A stretch of 64,000 nucleotides of DNA from an uncultured bacterium. Lineage in GTDB: Bacteria > Cyanobacteriota > Vampirovibrionia > Gastranaerophilales > Gastranaerophilaceae. Location: contig CAIPUE010000015.1 in NCBI GenBank assembly GCA_903868125.1, positions 90,018 to 154,017 on the forward strand, given 5' to 3'. The position numbers were made by a program, and so were the translations under genes. The notes below the pieces were generated by a model. That model was not told where the DNA came from and ran no database searches. It was given only the letters and a program-made list of their open reading frames with translations. Shown here piece after piece: positions 8,389 through 16,944 of this stretch (positions are counted from its first letter, which is position 1; each line of letters opens with the position of its first letter).

Positions 8389-9075
8389 ATGAGCAAATTT
8401 GACGTTCAAAGTATGACAAATCAAGGCACGATTTTAAACCAACAGGATTATAATAAAATATTAAGTTATGTTCCGACCGTTATAGAAGCTTCTTCAAGAG
8501 GCGAACGTTCTTTTGATATTTTTTCAAGACTGTTGAGAGAAAGAATTGTCTTTATCGGTGAAGAAATTGATGATGAAATGGCAAATTCAATCGTCGCTCA
8601 ATTATTATTGCTTGACAGTGAAAACCCAGAAAAAGATATTATGCTGTATATAAACAGTCCCGGTGGAGTTATTACCGCAGGGATGGCGATTTATGATACA
8701 ATGCAACTTGTGAAAGCAGATATTTCGACGATTTGTCTTGGCGAAGCTGCCAGTATGGGGGCGTTTTTACTTTCAGGCGGAACAAAGGGCAAAAGAATGG
8801 CGCTTCCTAGTGCAAGAATTATGATTCACCAACCTCTAGGCGGAGCAAAAGGTCAGGCTACCGATATTGAGATCGAGGCTAAAGAAATTTTAAGGATGAA
8901 AACAATGCTTAACGGGCTTTTGGCTGAACATTCGGGTCAATCTATCGAAAAGATTAAAGCGGATACCGAACGAGATCATTATTTGTCCGCTCAAGAAGCG
9001 GTTGAATACGGACTGATTGACAAAGTAGTTACGAATATCAGCAATACCCCGACAGCACCAAAGGGTGAGTTTTAA
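8389..9075 (+). CDS. clpP: ATP-dependent Clp protease proteolytic subunit
   Basis: 228 aa. It is the serine peptidase core of ClpXP/ClpAP, which degrades substrates delivered by Clp ATPases. The catalytic triad is visible: Ser in GEAASMGA (about 122), His in [11 protein letters not shown] (about 147) and Asp in the [18 protein letters not shown] region. The N-terminal stretch before [19 protein letters not shown] is about 30 residues and probably includes a cleaved propeptide. It has its own promoter and a good ribosome-binding site. No clpX is adjacent. Its stop codon lies one base from the stop of the convergent radical SAM-like gene. Confidence 0.96.
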   Translation: MSKFDVQSMTNQGTILNQQDYNKILSYVPTVIEASSRGERSFDIFSRLLRERIVFIGEEIDDEMANSIVAQLLLLDSENPEKDIMLYINSPGGVITAGMAIYDTMQLVKADISTICLGEAASMGAFLLSGGTKGKRMALPSARIMIHQPLGGAKGQATDIEIEAKEILRMKTMLNGLLAEHSGQSIEKIKADTERDHYLSAQEAVEYGLIDKVVTNISNTPTAPKGEF

Positions 9076-9076
9076 T

Positions 9077-10315
9077 TTAATTTCTTATTTGAACTAACGG
9101 TGGAGGTGGGCGTTTGCTGTGATTTTCGGTCGGAAATGGGAAGTTGAATTTAAACGGCGATTGATGAGGCATTTCTTTTATGCATCCTGACTCGGTAGAT
9201 GGATAGATTAAAATATCTCCGTTAGGTGCTATGGCTTTTGAACATTCTTCTATGCCATTGGTATTATTTATCATAGGGCGATTCGGTTGAGAGTCATATT
9301 TTGCTCCTCTGCCGAAATATCTAATAGCCCTTTTTTCAATAGTACCTAAGCGAAAGTCCGAAGTATATCGAAAATAACTGACATCTATTCCCTCAGAGTT
9401 TAATTTATTGAAAATATCTCGGAATAAATCTTTTGCACTTTCATCACTTAACTCAAACTTTGTTAATAATGATTCATCATATTCAAGTATAATGCCGTAA
9501 GTACGAATTTTATCCTTTAACCCGATTGTGCTTTTTATAACATTTGCCATCATCCCGACATATTTATCTCGCCAGATTTTAGCTTCTTCATGCTCTCCGG
9601 CTTCGGCATGTTTAATACTTTTTTGCATATAATCATGAAACGGATGAACTGAAATACAAAAGTTGTCTAAGCATTCAGGATGTTCAACAAAACTTTCCGC
9701 TGCTTTTTGAGACGTTTTATTGCCAACAGGCCAGCCCGCTGTTGTTACTATTGTTTTAGTTCCTGTTTTTTCATAATAATATTTTGCCATATCAAATATA
9801 TTACGCAAAATGCCGTCTTTACCCTTGCTTTTATACATCATAGGATCATTATCTTTGAAAAAGTATATTGTTCTATCAAAGTGAAAAGGATTATAACCCA
9901 GTCTTTTTGTTAAGGTTGATATGTCGTCAGTCAGTGCAGTAAAATTGTCCCACTGCATTGTAGTTATTTTATTTTCGGAATCAACCGCACAATGTGAGCA
10001 TTGATGAATACACCCACGTTGCGACATGATACTGTCGAATCCGTTTGTTACAAATTTTAAAACCTTTGCCGTCCAGCCTTGCAAAGTAGGTAAGCCATCA
10101 CAAATATCTTTTATTTTATTGAGGTCCAACTTATCTAAAGTAACATAATCCCTCCAAGACTTAAAAGGATTACTCGCCCTAGCTTCTGCTATGTAATCAA
10201 GTGCCGATTGAAGGCTCGTAAAGCTTACGGATTTTTTGTTTTCAACCACTGAAATTCCACGTCGAGCAGGCAAAGGTCTATCAATATTTTTTTGAGAATA
10301 AGGGGTTATGAACAT
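9077..10315 (-). CDS. Radical SAM-like protein, unassigned family
   Basis: 412 aa. Residues about 101-110 read GCIHQCSHC, a CX3CX2C motif that in radical SAM enzymes binds the 4Fe-4S cluster cleaving S-adenosylmethionine. Downstream are GTKTIVTTAGWPVGNKTSQKAAESF (possible beta-strand and glycine motif), FCISVHPFHDYMQKS and GIILEYDESLL, compatible with a TIM-barrel layout. A late ECSKAIAPNGDILIYPSTESGC segment with two Cys resembles the accessory-cluster region of SPASM-type proteins, but the spacing is not diagnostic. The C terminus is proline-rich (RPPPPLVQ). No peptide substrate or partner gene is adjacent. The product is unknown. Confidence 0.6.
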   Translation of the reverse strand: MFITPYSQKNIDRPLPARRGISVVENKKSVSFTSLQSALDYIAEARASNPFKSWRDYVTLDKLDLNKIKDICDGLPTLQGWTAKVLKFVTNGFDSIMSQRGCIHQCSHCAVDSENKITTMQWDNFTALTDDISTLTKRLGYNPFHFDRTIYFFKDNDPMMYKSKGKDGILRNIFDMAKYYYEKTGTKTIVTTAGWPVGNKTSQKAAESFVEHPECLDNFCISVHPFHDYMQKSIKHAEAGEHEEAKIWRDKYVGMMANVIKSTIGLKDKIRTYGIILEYDESLLTKFELSDESAKDLFRDIFNKLNSEGIDVSYFRYTSDFRLGTIEKRAIRYFGRGAKYDSQPNRPMINNTNGIEECSKAIAPNGDILIYPSTESGCIKEMPHQSPFKFNFPFPTENHSKRPPPPLVQIRN

Positions 10316-10389
10316 TTATAAAAAATCCTATTTTTGCACACTACTAATCTAACTATTTTTTATAAAACAGCTGAAGATAAAAAATTGCC

Positions 10390-10554
10390 TATGAGCTTGC
10401 GGAAAAATTAGGAATTTTTCTCGCAATCTCCCTTGTCCGGCTAGCACCCATACCACCGGCTATCCCGCAGCTGGTATGGGTGCTAGCACTTCCAAGGTCG
10501 GACTTGAAAAATCTCAAAAAACTGTCATTTTTTGGATTTTTCCGCATCCTCTAT
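10390..10554. mobile_element. MITE-like element, copy 2 (divergent, intact ends)
   Basis: The element is 10393-10551, flanked by the direct repeat TAT on both sides. Both terminal repeats are intact (GAGCTTGCGGAAAAATT at left; GATTTTTCCGCATCCTC at right). It is the most diverged copy, yet the central hairpin is preserved: the arms are now GCACCCATACCA and TGGTATGGGTGC, so both sides changed together. It lies in the 284-nt gap between the 3' end of recJ and the 5' end of the radical SAM-like gene. Confidence 0.9.
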
Positions 10555-10599
10555 GAATATATTGAACAATCTTGGCGAGTTTAAATTACAGGTACAACC

Positions 10600-12963
10600 C
10601 TAAATTATACCGTTTAATTCTTTTTCAAAAAGCGAATTTTTGTACTCTTTTGAATTTGTAGCATGTTTAACAAATTCCTTGTAAGAATTTGTGTGTAAGA
10701 CTTTCGAGATATCGCCGTTTGATAAAAATTCAATCTTATACTCGCTTGTTCCTTTTTCACTAACCTTAATTATTTCACTTTCGGCAAAAACATTCAGTAA
10801 TTCAACAATCGTATCTTTTGTTTGTGCCAAAAACGAAGCACTTCTATCAATGTTAAATTTACCATTTTTATTGTTATAAGAAAATTTTAGCATCCCCGAA
10901 AAAGTTTTTAAAAATTCCTTTTCATCTATTTTTTTTACTTCATAATTCATGAAATGTAAAAACTTAGGCGAAGTCTTTTTTACAATCTCATCAAAAAGTT
11001 CCTGACTGGCAGGGTAATCAAAAAACATTATTGCATCCACTTTTCGCATGCTTTGGCGGTTAAAAATCTTGTCCGTCAAAACTTTATAGGATTTTAACCT
11101 ATCTAAAACCACCTTTTCTTCAGCAAAGACAGCTATATCCAAATTAGAAGTTCTGACATAATCCTCAACGCTTGAAAAAATATCCGTTTTTTTGCGGTGA
11201 TCAAAAACTTTTATTTCAGAAGATTGTGCTTGAGCCGAAATATTTTCGTCTTCTAAATTGTCCGCATGAATATCCTGCAAAATTAGTTGAATTGTAGTCG
11301 AACCATTAAAAGTATTTACTTGAGGGCAAAAAGCAATATCAAGAACATCTCCCGAAGTAAGCGAAATGTCGCCCTTTGACCACCAAATACAATCGTAAGT
11401 GTTATTTTGAGAATCTTGCACCACCAATTTAAGGTGAGTTTTATTAGACCCCATCAACTTTTTTTGAAGTAAAGTAAGATTGTTTAAAACAAAAACAGGA
11501 TTGGGATTTGCCGCTCCAAACGGTTGTAAACGTTCAATATCAGAAATCAAATTCCCATCAACTTCGTTAGGCTCAAGCTGTAAATCAACTTTCAAAATCG
11601 GCAGAAGCTTTACCCCATCCAACAGTTCGTCAATTGTTGAATTAAGAGCTTTTTTCACATCTTCAAATGTTACCTTTTCGGCGTTAAACGAAAGTCCGCC
11701 TGCCATTGCATGTCCGCCAAATCCGTCAAATAATTCCGAATTTGCTGATAAAACATCATAGACATTAACCCCCTCAACACTTCTTGAAGAACATCTAACC
11801 TGCTTGGTTTCCTCGCTGTAGGTCATCAAAAATACAGGTTTGTAATATTTTTCCACCAATTTTGAGGCGACAATCCCGATAATCCCGATATGCCATTTCG
11901 GATTGAATAGAATAATCGCATTATTGTTATTTTCATCATTTTTAAGCATTTCTTCTGCCTCGAGAAAAATACTCTCGCAAAGCTCTTGCCTAACCTTATT
12001 GAAATTATTCAAAGAAATAATCGACATCTCAATCTCTTGTTTATTGTCAGAAGTAAGCACTTTTATCGCATCGTCGACAGTGTCAAGCCTTCCTGACGCG
12101 TTAATTCTCGGAGCAACACCAAATGCAATCTGTTCAGACGTAATCCCCTGTTCTAAATTATACCCCGCACTTTCCAGAAGTTTTTTTAATCCCCAGTGTT
12201 TTTCACTTGCAATTAATTGCAAGCCCCTAGTTACAAAATACCTGTTTTCGCCGATTAAAGGTACTACATCCGATACTGTTCCAACAGTAACGTATGGCAA
12301 AATATCAGGAATAAAATCCATTTTTTGATAATGTTCCAAAAGTGCCTGAGCCAACTTGAAAGCTACTCCAACTCCTGCAAGCGAGGTTAAGTGTTCAATT
12401 TCTTTAGCCGAAAGTTTTTCATCCAAGGCATTTTGAGCTTTAGGATTAATTATCGAAAATGCAGGCGGCAAAACTTCGGGAGCCTCGTGATGGTCAGTGA
12501 TTATTACATCAATTTTAAAACTGTTCATAAATTGAACCTGTTCAACATCGCTTGTCGCACAATCAACCGTAACAATTACTTTAGGTCTTTTTGTAGCCAT
12601 CAATTTCACTAACGCTTTGGTGTTAAGTCCGTGTCCATCTTTTTCCCTGTCAGGGATAAAATAATCAACACTTGCACCCAATTTTCTGAAAGTTCTCAAC
12701 AATAAAGAAGTAGAAGTTACTCCGTCCGCATCAAAATCACCGTATATAAGAATATTTTGTTGTTCGTCAATCGCTTTAGAAATCCGTTCCACGGCTTTTT
12801 GCATATCAGAAAAAGCGTTCGGATGAGTAAGTTTTATTTCTAGCGGATTTAAAAATTCTTTAACCTCATCAGGTTTGCTAATTCCACGCGTTGCCAAAAG
12901 TCTTTCAACAAGTGGTGCTGAATTAGATTTCTCATTTTTGGTTATTATCCACTCTTTTTGCAT
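10600..12963 (-). CDS. recJ: Single-stranded-DNA-specific exonuclease RecJ
   Basis: 787 aa. This 5'-3' ssDNA exonuclease acts in recombination and mismatch repair. The DHH phosphoesterase core shows IYGDFDADGVTSTSLLLR (about 75-92), VTVDCATSD and the signature ITDHHE (about 155), plus APRINASGR. The DHHA1 domain has GFGGHAMAGGLSF (about 415). An OB-fold region (about 455-560) is followed by an extension of roughly 220 residues, giving a length like Bacillus RecJ rather than the 577 aa of E. coli. Its ATG is 2 nt after the ald stop, so pyrF, ald and recJ form a likely operon transcribed leftward. Confidence 0.95.
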   Translation of the reverse strand: MQKEWIITKNEKSNSAPLVERLLATRGISKPDEVKEFLNPLEIKLTHPNAFSDMQKAVERISKAIDEQQNILIYGDFDADGVTSTSLLLRTFRKLGASVDYFIPDREKDGHGLNTKALVKLMATKRPKVIVTVDCATSDVEQVQFMNSFKIDVIITDHHEAPEVLPPAFSIINPKAQNALDEKLSAKEIEHLTSLAGVGVAFKLAQALLEHYQKMDFIPDILPYVTVGTVSDVVPLIGENRYFVTRGLQLIASEKHWGLKKLLESAGYNLEQGITSEQIAFGVAPRINASGRLDTVDDAIKVLTSDNKQEIEMSIISLNNFNKVRQELCESIFLEAEEMLKNDENNNNAIILFNPKWHIGIIGIVASKLVEKYYKPVFLMTYSEETKQVRCSSRSVEGVNVYDVLSANSELFDGFGGHAMAGGLSFNAEKVTFEDVKKALNSTIDELLDGVKLLPILKVDLQLEPNEVDGNLISDIERLQPFGAANPNPVFVLNNLTLLQKKLMGSNKTHLKLVVQDSQNNTYDCIWWSKGDISLTSGDVLDIAFCPQVNTFNGSTTIQLILQDIHADNLEDENISAQAQSSEIKVFDHRKKTDIFSSVEDYVRTSNLDIAVFAEEKVVLDRLKSYKVLTDKIFNRQSMRKVDAIMFFDYPASQELFDEIVKKTSPKFLHFMNYEVKKIDEKEFLKTFSGMLKFSYNNKNGKFNIDRSASFLAQTKDTIVELLNVFAESEIIKVSEKGTSEYKIEFLSNGDISKVLHTNSYKEFVKHATNSKEYKNSLFEKELNGII

Positions 12964-12965
12964 TT

Positions 12966-14087
12966 TTAAAATCCGATTATCATTGATAATTCTGTATGTT
13001 CAAGTTTAAGAGCTTCTGCAACCGGTTCTGATACCAAATGCCCATGGCACGTGCTTACGCCTTTTGCAAGTTCTTCACATGATTTCACCGCTTTTGTAAA
13101 TCCCTTGTTTGCTAACCTGACCGCGTAAGGTAAGGTCGCATTCGTAAGTGCGATTGTTGAGGTTCTAGCAACTGCACCCGGAATATTTGCAACAGAATAA
13201 TGCATGACGCCGTGTTTTTCGAAAACAGGATTCTCATGAGTCGTAACTCTGTCAATGGTTTCGATAATTCCACCCTGATCAATCGCTACATCAACTATTA
13301 CTGAGCCCTTTTTCATTTGCTTAACCATTGACTCGGTAACTAAATGCGGAGCTTTAGCACCGGGGATTAACACTGCACCAATTAATAAATCGGCATACGT
13401 TGCACAAAGCTCAATATTGGAAGCGGTTGACATCAAAGTTCTTACTTTACCGTGGAAAATATCATCAAAATATCTTAATTTATTCAAATTTACATCAAGA
13501 ATAGTTACATTTGCACCCATACCATAGGCAATCTTAGTTGCGTTCAATCCTACCGTACCTGCACCAATTATAATAACATCTGCCGGCATAACCCCCGGAA
13601 CCCCACCCAAAAGGACTCCTCGTCCACCATGTGGTTTTTCAAGGTAAGCTGCACCAATTTGCACCGCCATTCTCCCTGCGATTTCACTCATCGGAGTTAA
13701 AAGAGGCAATTCGCCCTTTGTTGTCTGAATTGTTTCATAAGCAATACTGTTAACTTTATGTTTCAAAAGTGCTTTTGTTAATTTGGGTTCAACTGCTAAA
13801 TGTAAGTAAGTGAACAGCAATTGACCTTCTTTAAATAGCGGATATTCACTTTCTTGCGGTTCTTTAACTTTTATAATCATATCAGATTTTTTATAAACTT
13901 CTTCAATATTAGTAAGAAGTTTGGCACCAACAGCAACATATTCTTCATCCGTAAACCCGCTGCCTAAACCGGCTTCAGATTGAATATACACAGTGTGTCC
14001 TTGTTCTACAAGAGTCTTCGCACCGGAAGGCGTTAATGAAACTCTGTTTTCCCAATTTTTAATTTCTGTTGGAATACCAATAATCAT
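12966..14087 (-). CDS. ald: Alanine dehydrogenase
   Basis: 373 aa from the ATG at 14087, chosen because AAGGAG sits 8 nt upstream and because families begin [10 protein letters not shown]. An upstream in-frame ATG at 14117 would add ten charged residues. The enzyme catalyses NAD-dependent, reversible deamination of alanine to pyruvate and ammonia. Visible features are [13 protein letters not shown] [10 protein letters not shown] (about 12-21), MIIKVKEP with the substrate-binding Lys, FTYLHLA, the Rossmann motif [21 protein letters not shown] (about 170-190) and the late region [26 protein letters not shown]. In a fermenter it could set alanine as an electron sink. Confidence 0.95.
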   Translation of the reverse strand: MIIGIPTEIKNWENRVSLTPSGAKTLVEQGHTVYIQSEAGLGSGFTDEEYVAVGAKLLTNIEEVYKKSDMIIKVKEPQESEYPLFKEGQLLFTYLHLAVEPKLTKALLKHKVNSIAYETIQTTKGELPLLTPMSEIAGRMAVQIGAAYLEKPHGGRGVLLGGVPGVMPADVIIIGAGTVGLNATKIAYGMGANVTILDVNLNKLRYFDDIFHGKVRTLMSTASNIELCATYADLLIGAVLIPGAKAPHLVTESMVKQMKKGSVIVDVAIDQGGIIETIDRVTTHENPVFEKHGVMHYSVANIPGAVARTSTIALTNATLPYAVRLANKGFTKAVKSCEELAKGVSTCHGHLVSEPVAEALKLEHTELSMIIGF

Positions 14088-14129
14088 TTTTTTCTCCTTT
14101 TTTTCCTGTAAGGTCAATCATTTAATTTT

Positions 14130-14876
14130 TTAATCGTTTAGAGCCGAATTAATTTCGTCTATAATTAACTTTGCTGCTGCGACTTTATCCTTCGCATCAG
14201 TAATCGGTCTTCCTATAACAAGAAAATCAACCCCCGCTTTTATTGCCTCGGTTGGAGTATCAACTCTAACTTGGTCATTAACCGCTGCCCATGTCGGTCT
14301 GGTGGCTGGGCACAAGATTATAAAATCTTCGCCAAATTCATGTCTTATTTTTTTTGCCTCGGAAGCCCCTGCTACAATCCCGTCTAAACCGTTATCTTTA
14401 GCAATTTTAGTTAATTGCATTATATAATCGGCTATATTTTTCTCAACACCAAGCTCCTCCGTCAATGTTCTTTGCCCAAAGCTTGATAAAAGGCTTACTC
14501 CTAAAATGGTAGGAGGCTCTATTCCTAATGCCCTAGATGTTTCTTTAGCTGTTTTAACAACTTGAGAAACCATTTTTGAACCACCCTGCAAATGCAAGTT
14601 GAAAAAATTTATATTATGTTTAATCAAATTAGAACAAGCATGTGAAACCGTGTTTGGAATATCATGAAATTTCAAGTCACAATAGACTTTCCCACCATTA
14701 TCCCTTATCATTTTAATAGCATTAAATCCATAACTTGTGAATAGTTGCAAACCTATTTTAAAAAAGCCCACATAATCTTTTAATTCAATAACTAATTTCT
14801 CTGCTTCATCCAAATCATCGACGTCTAACGCAAGCACTATACGTTCTTTTGCTTCTGTTGGTTTTGTTATTTTCAT
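14130..14876 (-). CDS. pyrF: Orotidine 5'-phosphate decarboxylase
   Basis: 248 aa. Last step of UMP synthesis. The type I family pattern is clear: LALDVDDLDEAEKLV, FFKIGLQLFTSYG, and the catalytic YCDLKFHDIPNTV (about 65-78) with the Asp-Lys-Asp array. GASEAKKIRHEFG and DFLVIGRPITDAKD follow near the C terminus as the phosphate-binding loop. It is the first gene of pyrF-ald-recJ; the other pyrimidine genes are not in the window. Confidence 0.95.
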   Translation of the reverse strand: MKITKPTEAKERIVLALDVDDLDEAEKLVIELKDYVGFFKIGLQLFTSYGFNAIKMIRDNGGKVYCDLKFHDIPNTVSHACSNLIKHNINFFNLHLQGGSKMVSQVVKTAKETSRALGIEPPTILGVSLLSSFGQRTLTEELGVEKNIADYIMQLTKIAKDNGLDGIVAGASEAKKIRHEFGEDFIILCPATRPTWAAVNDQVRVDTPTEAIKAGVDFLVIGRPITDAKDKVAAAKLIIDEINSALND

Positions 14877-15022
14877 GTTACTCCTAATAATAAATATCCT
14901 GCAACAACCTCAAATGATACCACTCGTAACAATTAAAATCAAGCCCGCGGTAGGGGATTTTAAATAATTCTTACAAAACTTATTCACAAGGGAGGGATTG
15001 GTGAGAGACAAGTCGAAAAGTC

Positions 15023-15071
15023 GAATAGTCGAAAAGTTTTTTTGCTATCAAAAAAAACTTTTCGACTATTC
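15023..15071. repeat. Inverted copies of the TTCGACT-type repeat downstream of hydA
   Basis: The left arm (15023-15044) and right arm (15049-15071), built from GAATAGTCGAAAAG and CTTTTCGACTATTC plus T/A runs, pair almost perfectly around a CTAT loop. It lies about 25 nt after the hydA stop, in the gap before pyrF. It may act as a transcription terminator for the hyd operon, but its units are those of the dispersed repeat family. Confidence 0.65.
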
Positions 15072-15094
15072 AATTATTTAACTATTCTGTTTAA

Positions 15095-16855
15095 CTACTT
15101 TAAATCCCTATAAGAGCCTTTGAACAAGTCTTCATAAGTTGTATGTAACAATTCATGGGCCTTATGAGAACCGGGTTCTTTTAAGAATTCGGCATAAAGC
15201 TTCTTAATATCAGGATTCTCATGAGACTTTCTAACAGGAAGTCCCTTGTCTTCTTTATATAATCCGGCCGCACGCTTCGCTTTGATTGTCGTATCGTTAT
15301 AGCTATAAGGTTGACCGCCGCCGTTTATACAACCCCCAGGGCATGCCATAACTTCAAGCATTTGAAAATTCGCTGTACCACTTTCAATTTCTCTAAGAGC
15401 CTTTTCAGCTTCTAATATTGTCGAAACAACTCTTACAGTAACCTTTGTACCATTCAAATCAAGTTCAATAGTTTTACTTCTATCCGATGTTCCTCTAAAC
15501 TGAACTATGTCAACATCTTTAAGCTCTTTGCCGGTTACAACTTCATACGCAGTTCTTGCCGCAGCCTCAGCCACCCCGCCGGATGCACCGAAGATTGTTC
15601 CGGCACCCGAATATTGACCAAACGGTGAATCCGCAGTTTCAGGAGGCAAATTCTTAAAATCAATTCCCGCTTCCTTAATCATTCTGCCTAATTCTTGAGT
15701 TGTCAAAACAAAATCGGTATACTGCACCCCGCAGGTTCCAAGCTGGCATCTGTTAATTTCAATTTTTTTCGCTGTACAAGGCATTATTGAAACAACCGAA
15801 AGATTTTCTTTTGTATAACCTTCAAAATATTTAGGCAGTAATTCTTTTAGAACAGGCGAAAGCATTGATAAAGGTGATTTACATGTGGATAAATTCTTCA
15901 AGAATTTTGGACGAGATTGTTCAATATATTTAACCCAAGCAGGACAACAAGAGGTAAATATCGGTAGATTTTCACCTGATTTCAATCTTTCAATAAATTC
16001 GTTAGCTTCTTCCATAATCGTCAAATCGGCAGCAAAATTGGTATCAAAAACCAAATCAAATCCGATTTTTCTTAAAGCTGCAGTGATTAGACCGATAGTG
16101 TTTTCGCCGGGTTCAAGCCCGAACATCTCGCCGAGGGCAACTCTTATTGACGGAGCTATTTGCGCCACAACTTTTTTATCTTTGTTAGTAATATCTTTCC
16201 AAACATTGTCTACATCAGAAACTATTGTCAAAGCACCTGTAGGACAAACTGCTTGGCACTGTCCGCAATAAATACAATCGGTTTTAGAAAAATCACGACC
16301 TGCCATTGGCTGAACAAGAGTTTTTGAACCTCTGTTCGCAAATCCCAAAATTGAATGACCTTGAAACTCTGTACAAGCTCTAACGCAAGCTCCGCAAAGA
16401 ATACATTTGTTGGGATCTCTAATAATTGAAGGATTAGAAGTGTCTAACGGCAAAAAATCCTCTTTTTGAAGGGTTGGAAATTTAATATCTCTAATCCCAT
16501 ATTCTTCGCAATATTTTTGTAACTCGCAATGACCTGATTTGTCGCAAGTCGTACATTCTCGGTCATGATTGGCAAGCAATAATTCAAGAACAGTTTTTCT
16601 TATTCTTCTTGTTTTTTCTGTATTTAAATGAATTTTTAATCCAGCCTCCGGAGGCATTGTACAAGAGGATTGAATTCCTCTTCCTTCTATTTCGACAACA
16701 CACATTCTGCAAGAGCCGTATTGTGTTAAGTCAGGACGGTAACAAAACGTCGGAACATTAAGTCCTGCCTTTCTGATTACTTCAAGAACGTTGGGTTCAT
16801 TTGTAAACTCAACCTCTTTATCGTCAATAAATAATGTTTTTTTATTTTCTGTCAT
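15095..16855 (-). CDS. hydA: [FeFe] hydrogenase catalytic subunit HydA (trimeric type)
   Basis: 586 aa. It makes or consumes H2. Domains in order: 2Fe-2S with CYRPDLTQYGSCRMC (about 38-52), a His-Cys 4Fe-4S (HDRECTTCDKSGHC), two 4Fe-4S clusters (CILCGACVRAC and CIYCGQCQAVC), then the H-cluster domain. The three signatures are TSCCPAW (L1), MPCTAKK (L2) and MACPGGCINGGGQ (L3). The C terminus is the small-subunit region found in monomer-fused enzymes. With hydC and hydB upstream it matches bifurcating NADH/ferredoxin hydrogenases, although bifurcation cannot be read from sequence alone. The maturases HydE, HydF and HydG are not in this window. An AAGGAG site lies 11 nt before the ATG. Confidence 0.96.
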   Translation of the reverse strand: MTENKKTLFIDDKEVEFTNEPNVLEVIRKAGLNVPTFCYRPDLTQYGSCRMCVVEIEGRGIQSSCTMPPEAGLKIHLNTEKTRRIRKTVLELLLANHDRECTTCDKSGHCELQKYCEEYGIRDIKFPTLQKEDFLPLDTSNPSIIRDPNKCILCGACVRACTEFQGHSILGFANRGSKTLVQPMAGRDFSKTDCIYCGQCQAVCPTGALTIVSDVDNVWKDITNKDKKVVAQIAPSIRVALGEMFGLEPGENTIGLITAALRKIGFDLVFDTNFAADLTIMEEANEFIERLKSGENLPIFTSCCPAWVKYIEQSRPKFLKNLSTCKSPLSMLSPVLKELLPKYFEGYTKENLSVVSIMPCTAKKIEINRCQLGTCGVQYTDFVLTTQELGRMIKEAGIDFKNLPPETADSPFGQYSGAGTIFGASGGVAEAAARTAYEVVTGKELKDVDIVQFRGTSDRSKTIELDLNGTKVTVRVVSTILEAEKALREIESGTANFQMLEVMACPGGCINGGGQPYSYNDTTIKAKRAAGLYKEDKGLPVRKSHENPDIKKLYAEFLKEPGSHKAHELLHTTYEDLFKGSYRDLK

Positions 16856-16912
16856 TTTTGTTATTTCTCCTTGTAAGTATAATGTAAATTAAATTGTAGT
16901 ATTTAATTTGTG

Positions 16913-16943
16913 GTATTACCCCTCCGCAAGGGAGGGGTAATAC
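16913..16943 (-). promoter_or_regulatory. Intercistronic stem-loop between hydB and hydA
   Basis: A perfect 13-bp stem (GTATTACCCCTCC with GGAGGGGTAATAC) has a 5-nt loop. It begins one base after the hydB stop codon. No T-run follows on the transcribed strand, so it is more likely an mRNA-stabilising or processing hairpin that adjusts hydB:hydA expression than a terminator. The remaining gap to hydA is 57 nt. Confidence 0.6.
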
Positions 16944-16944
16944 G

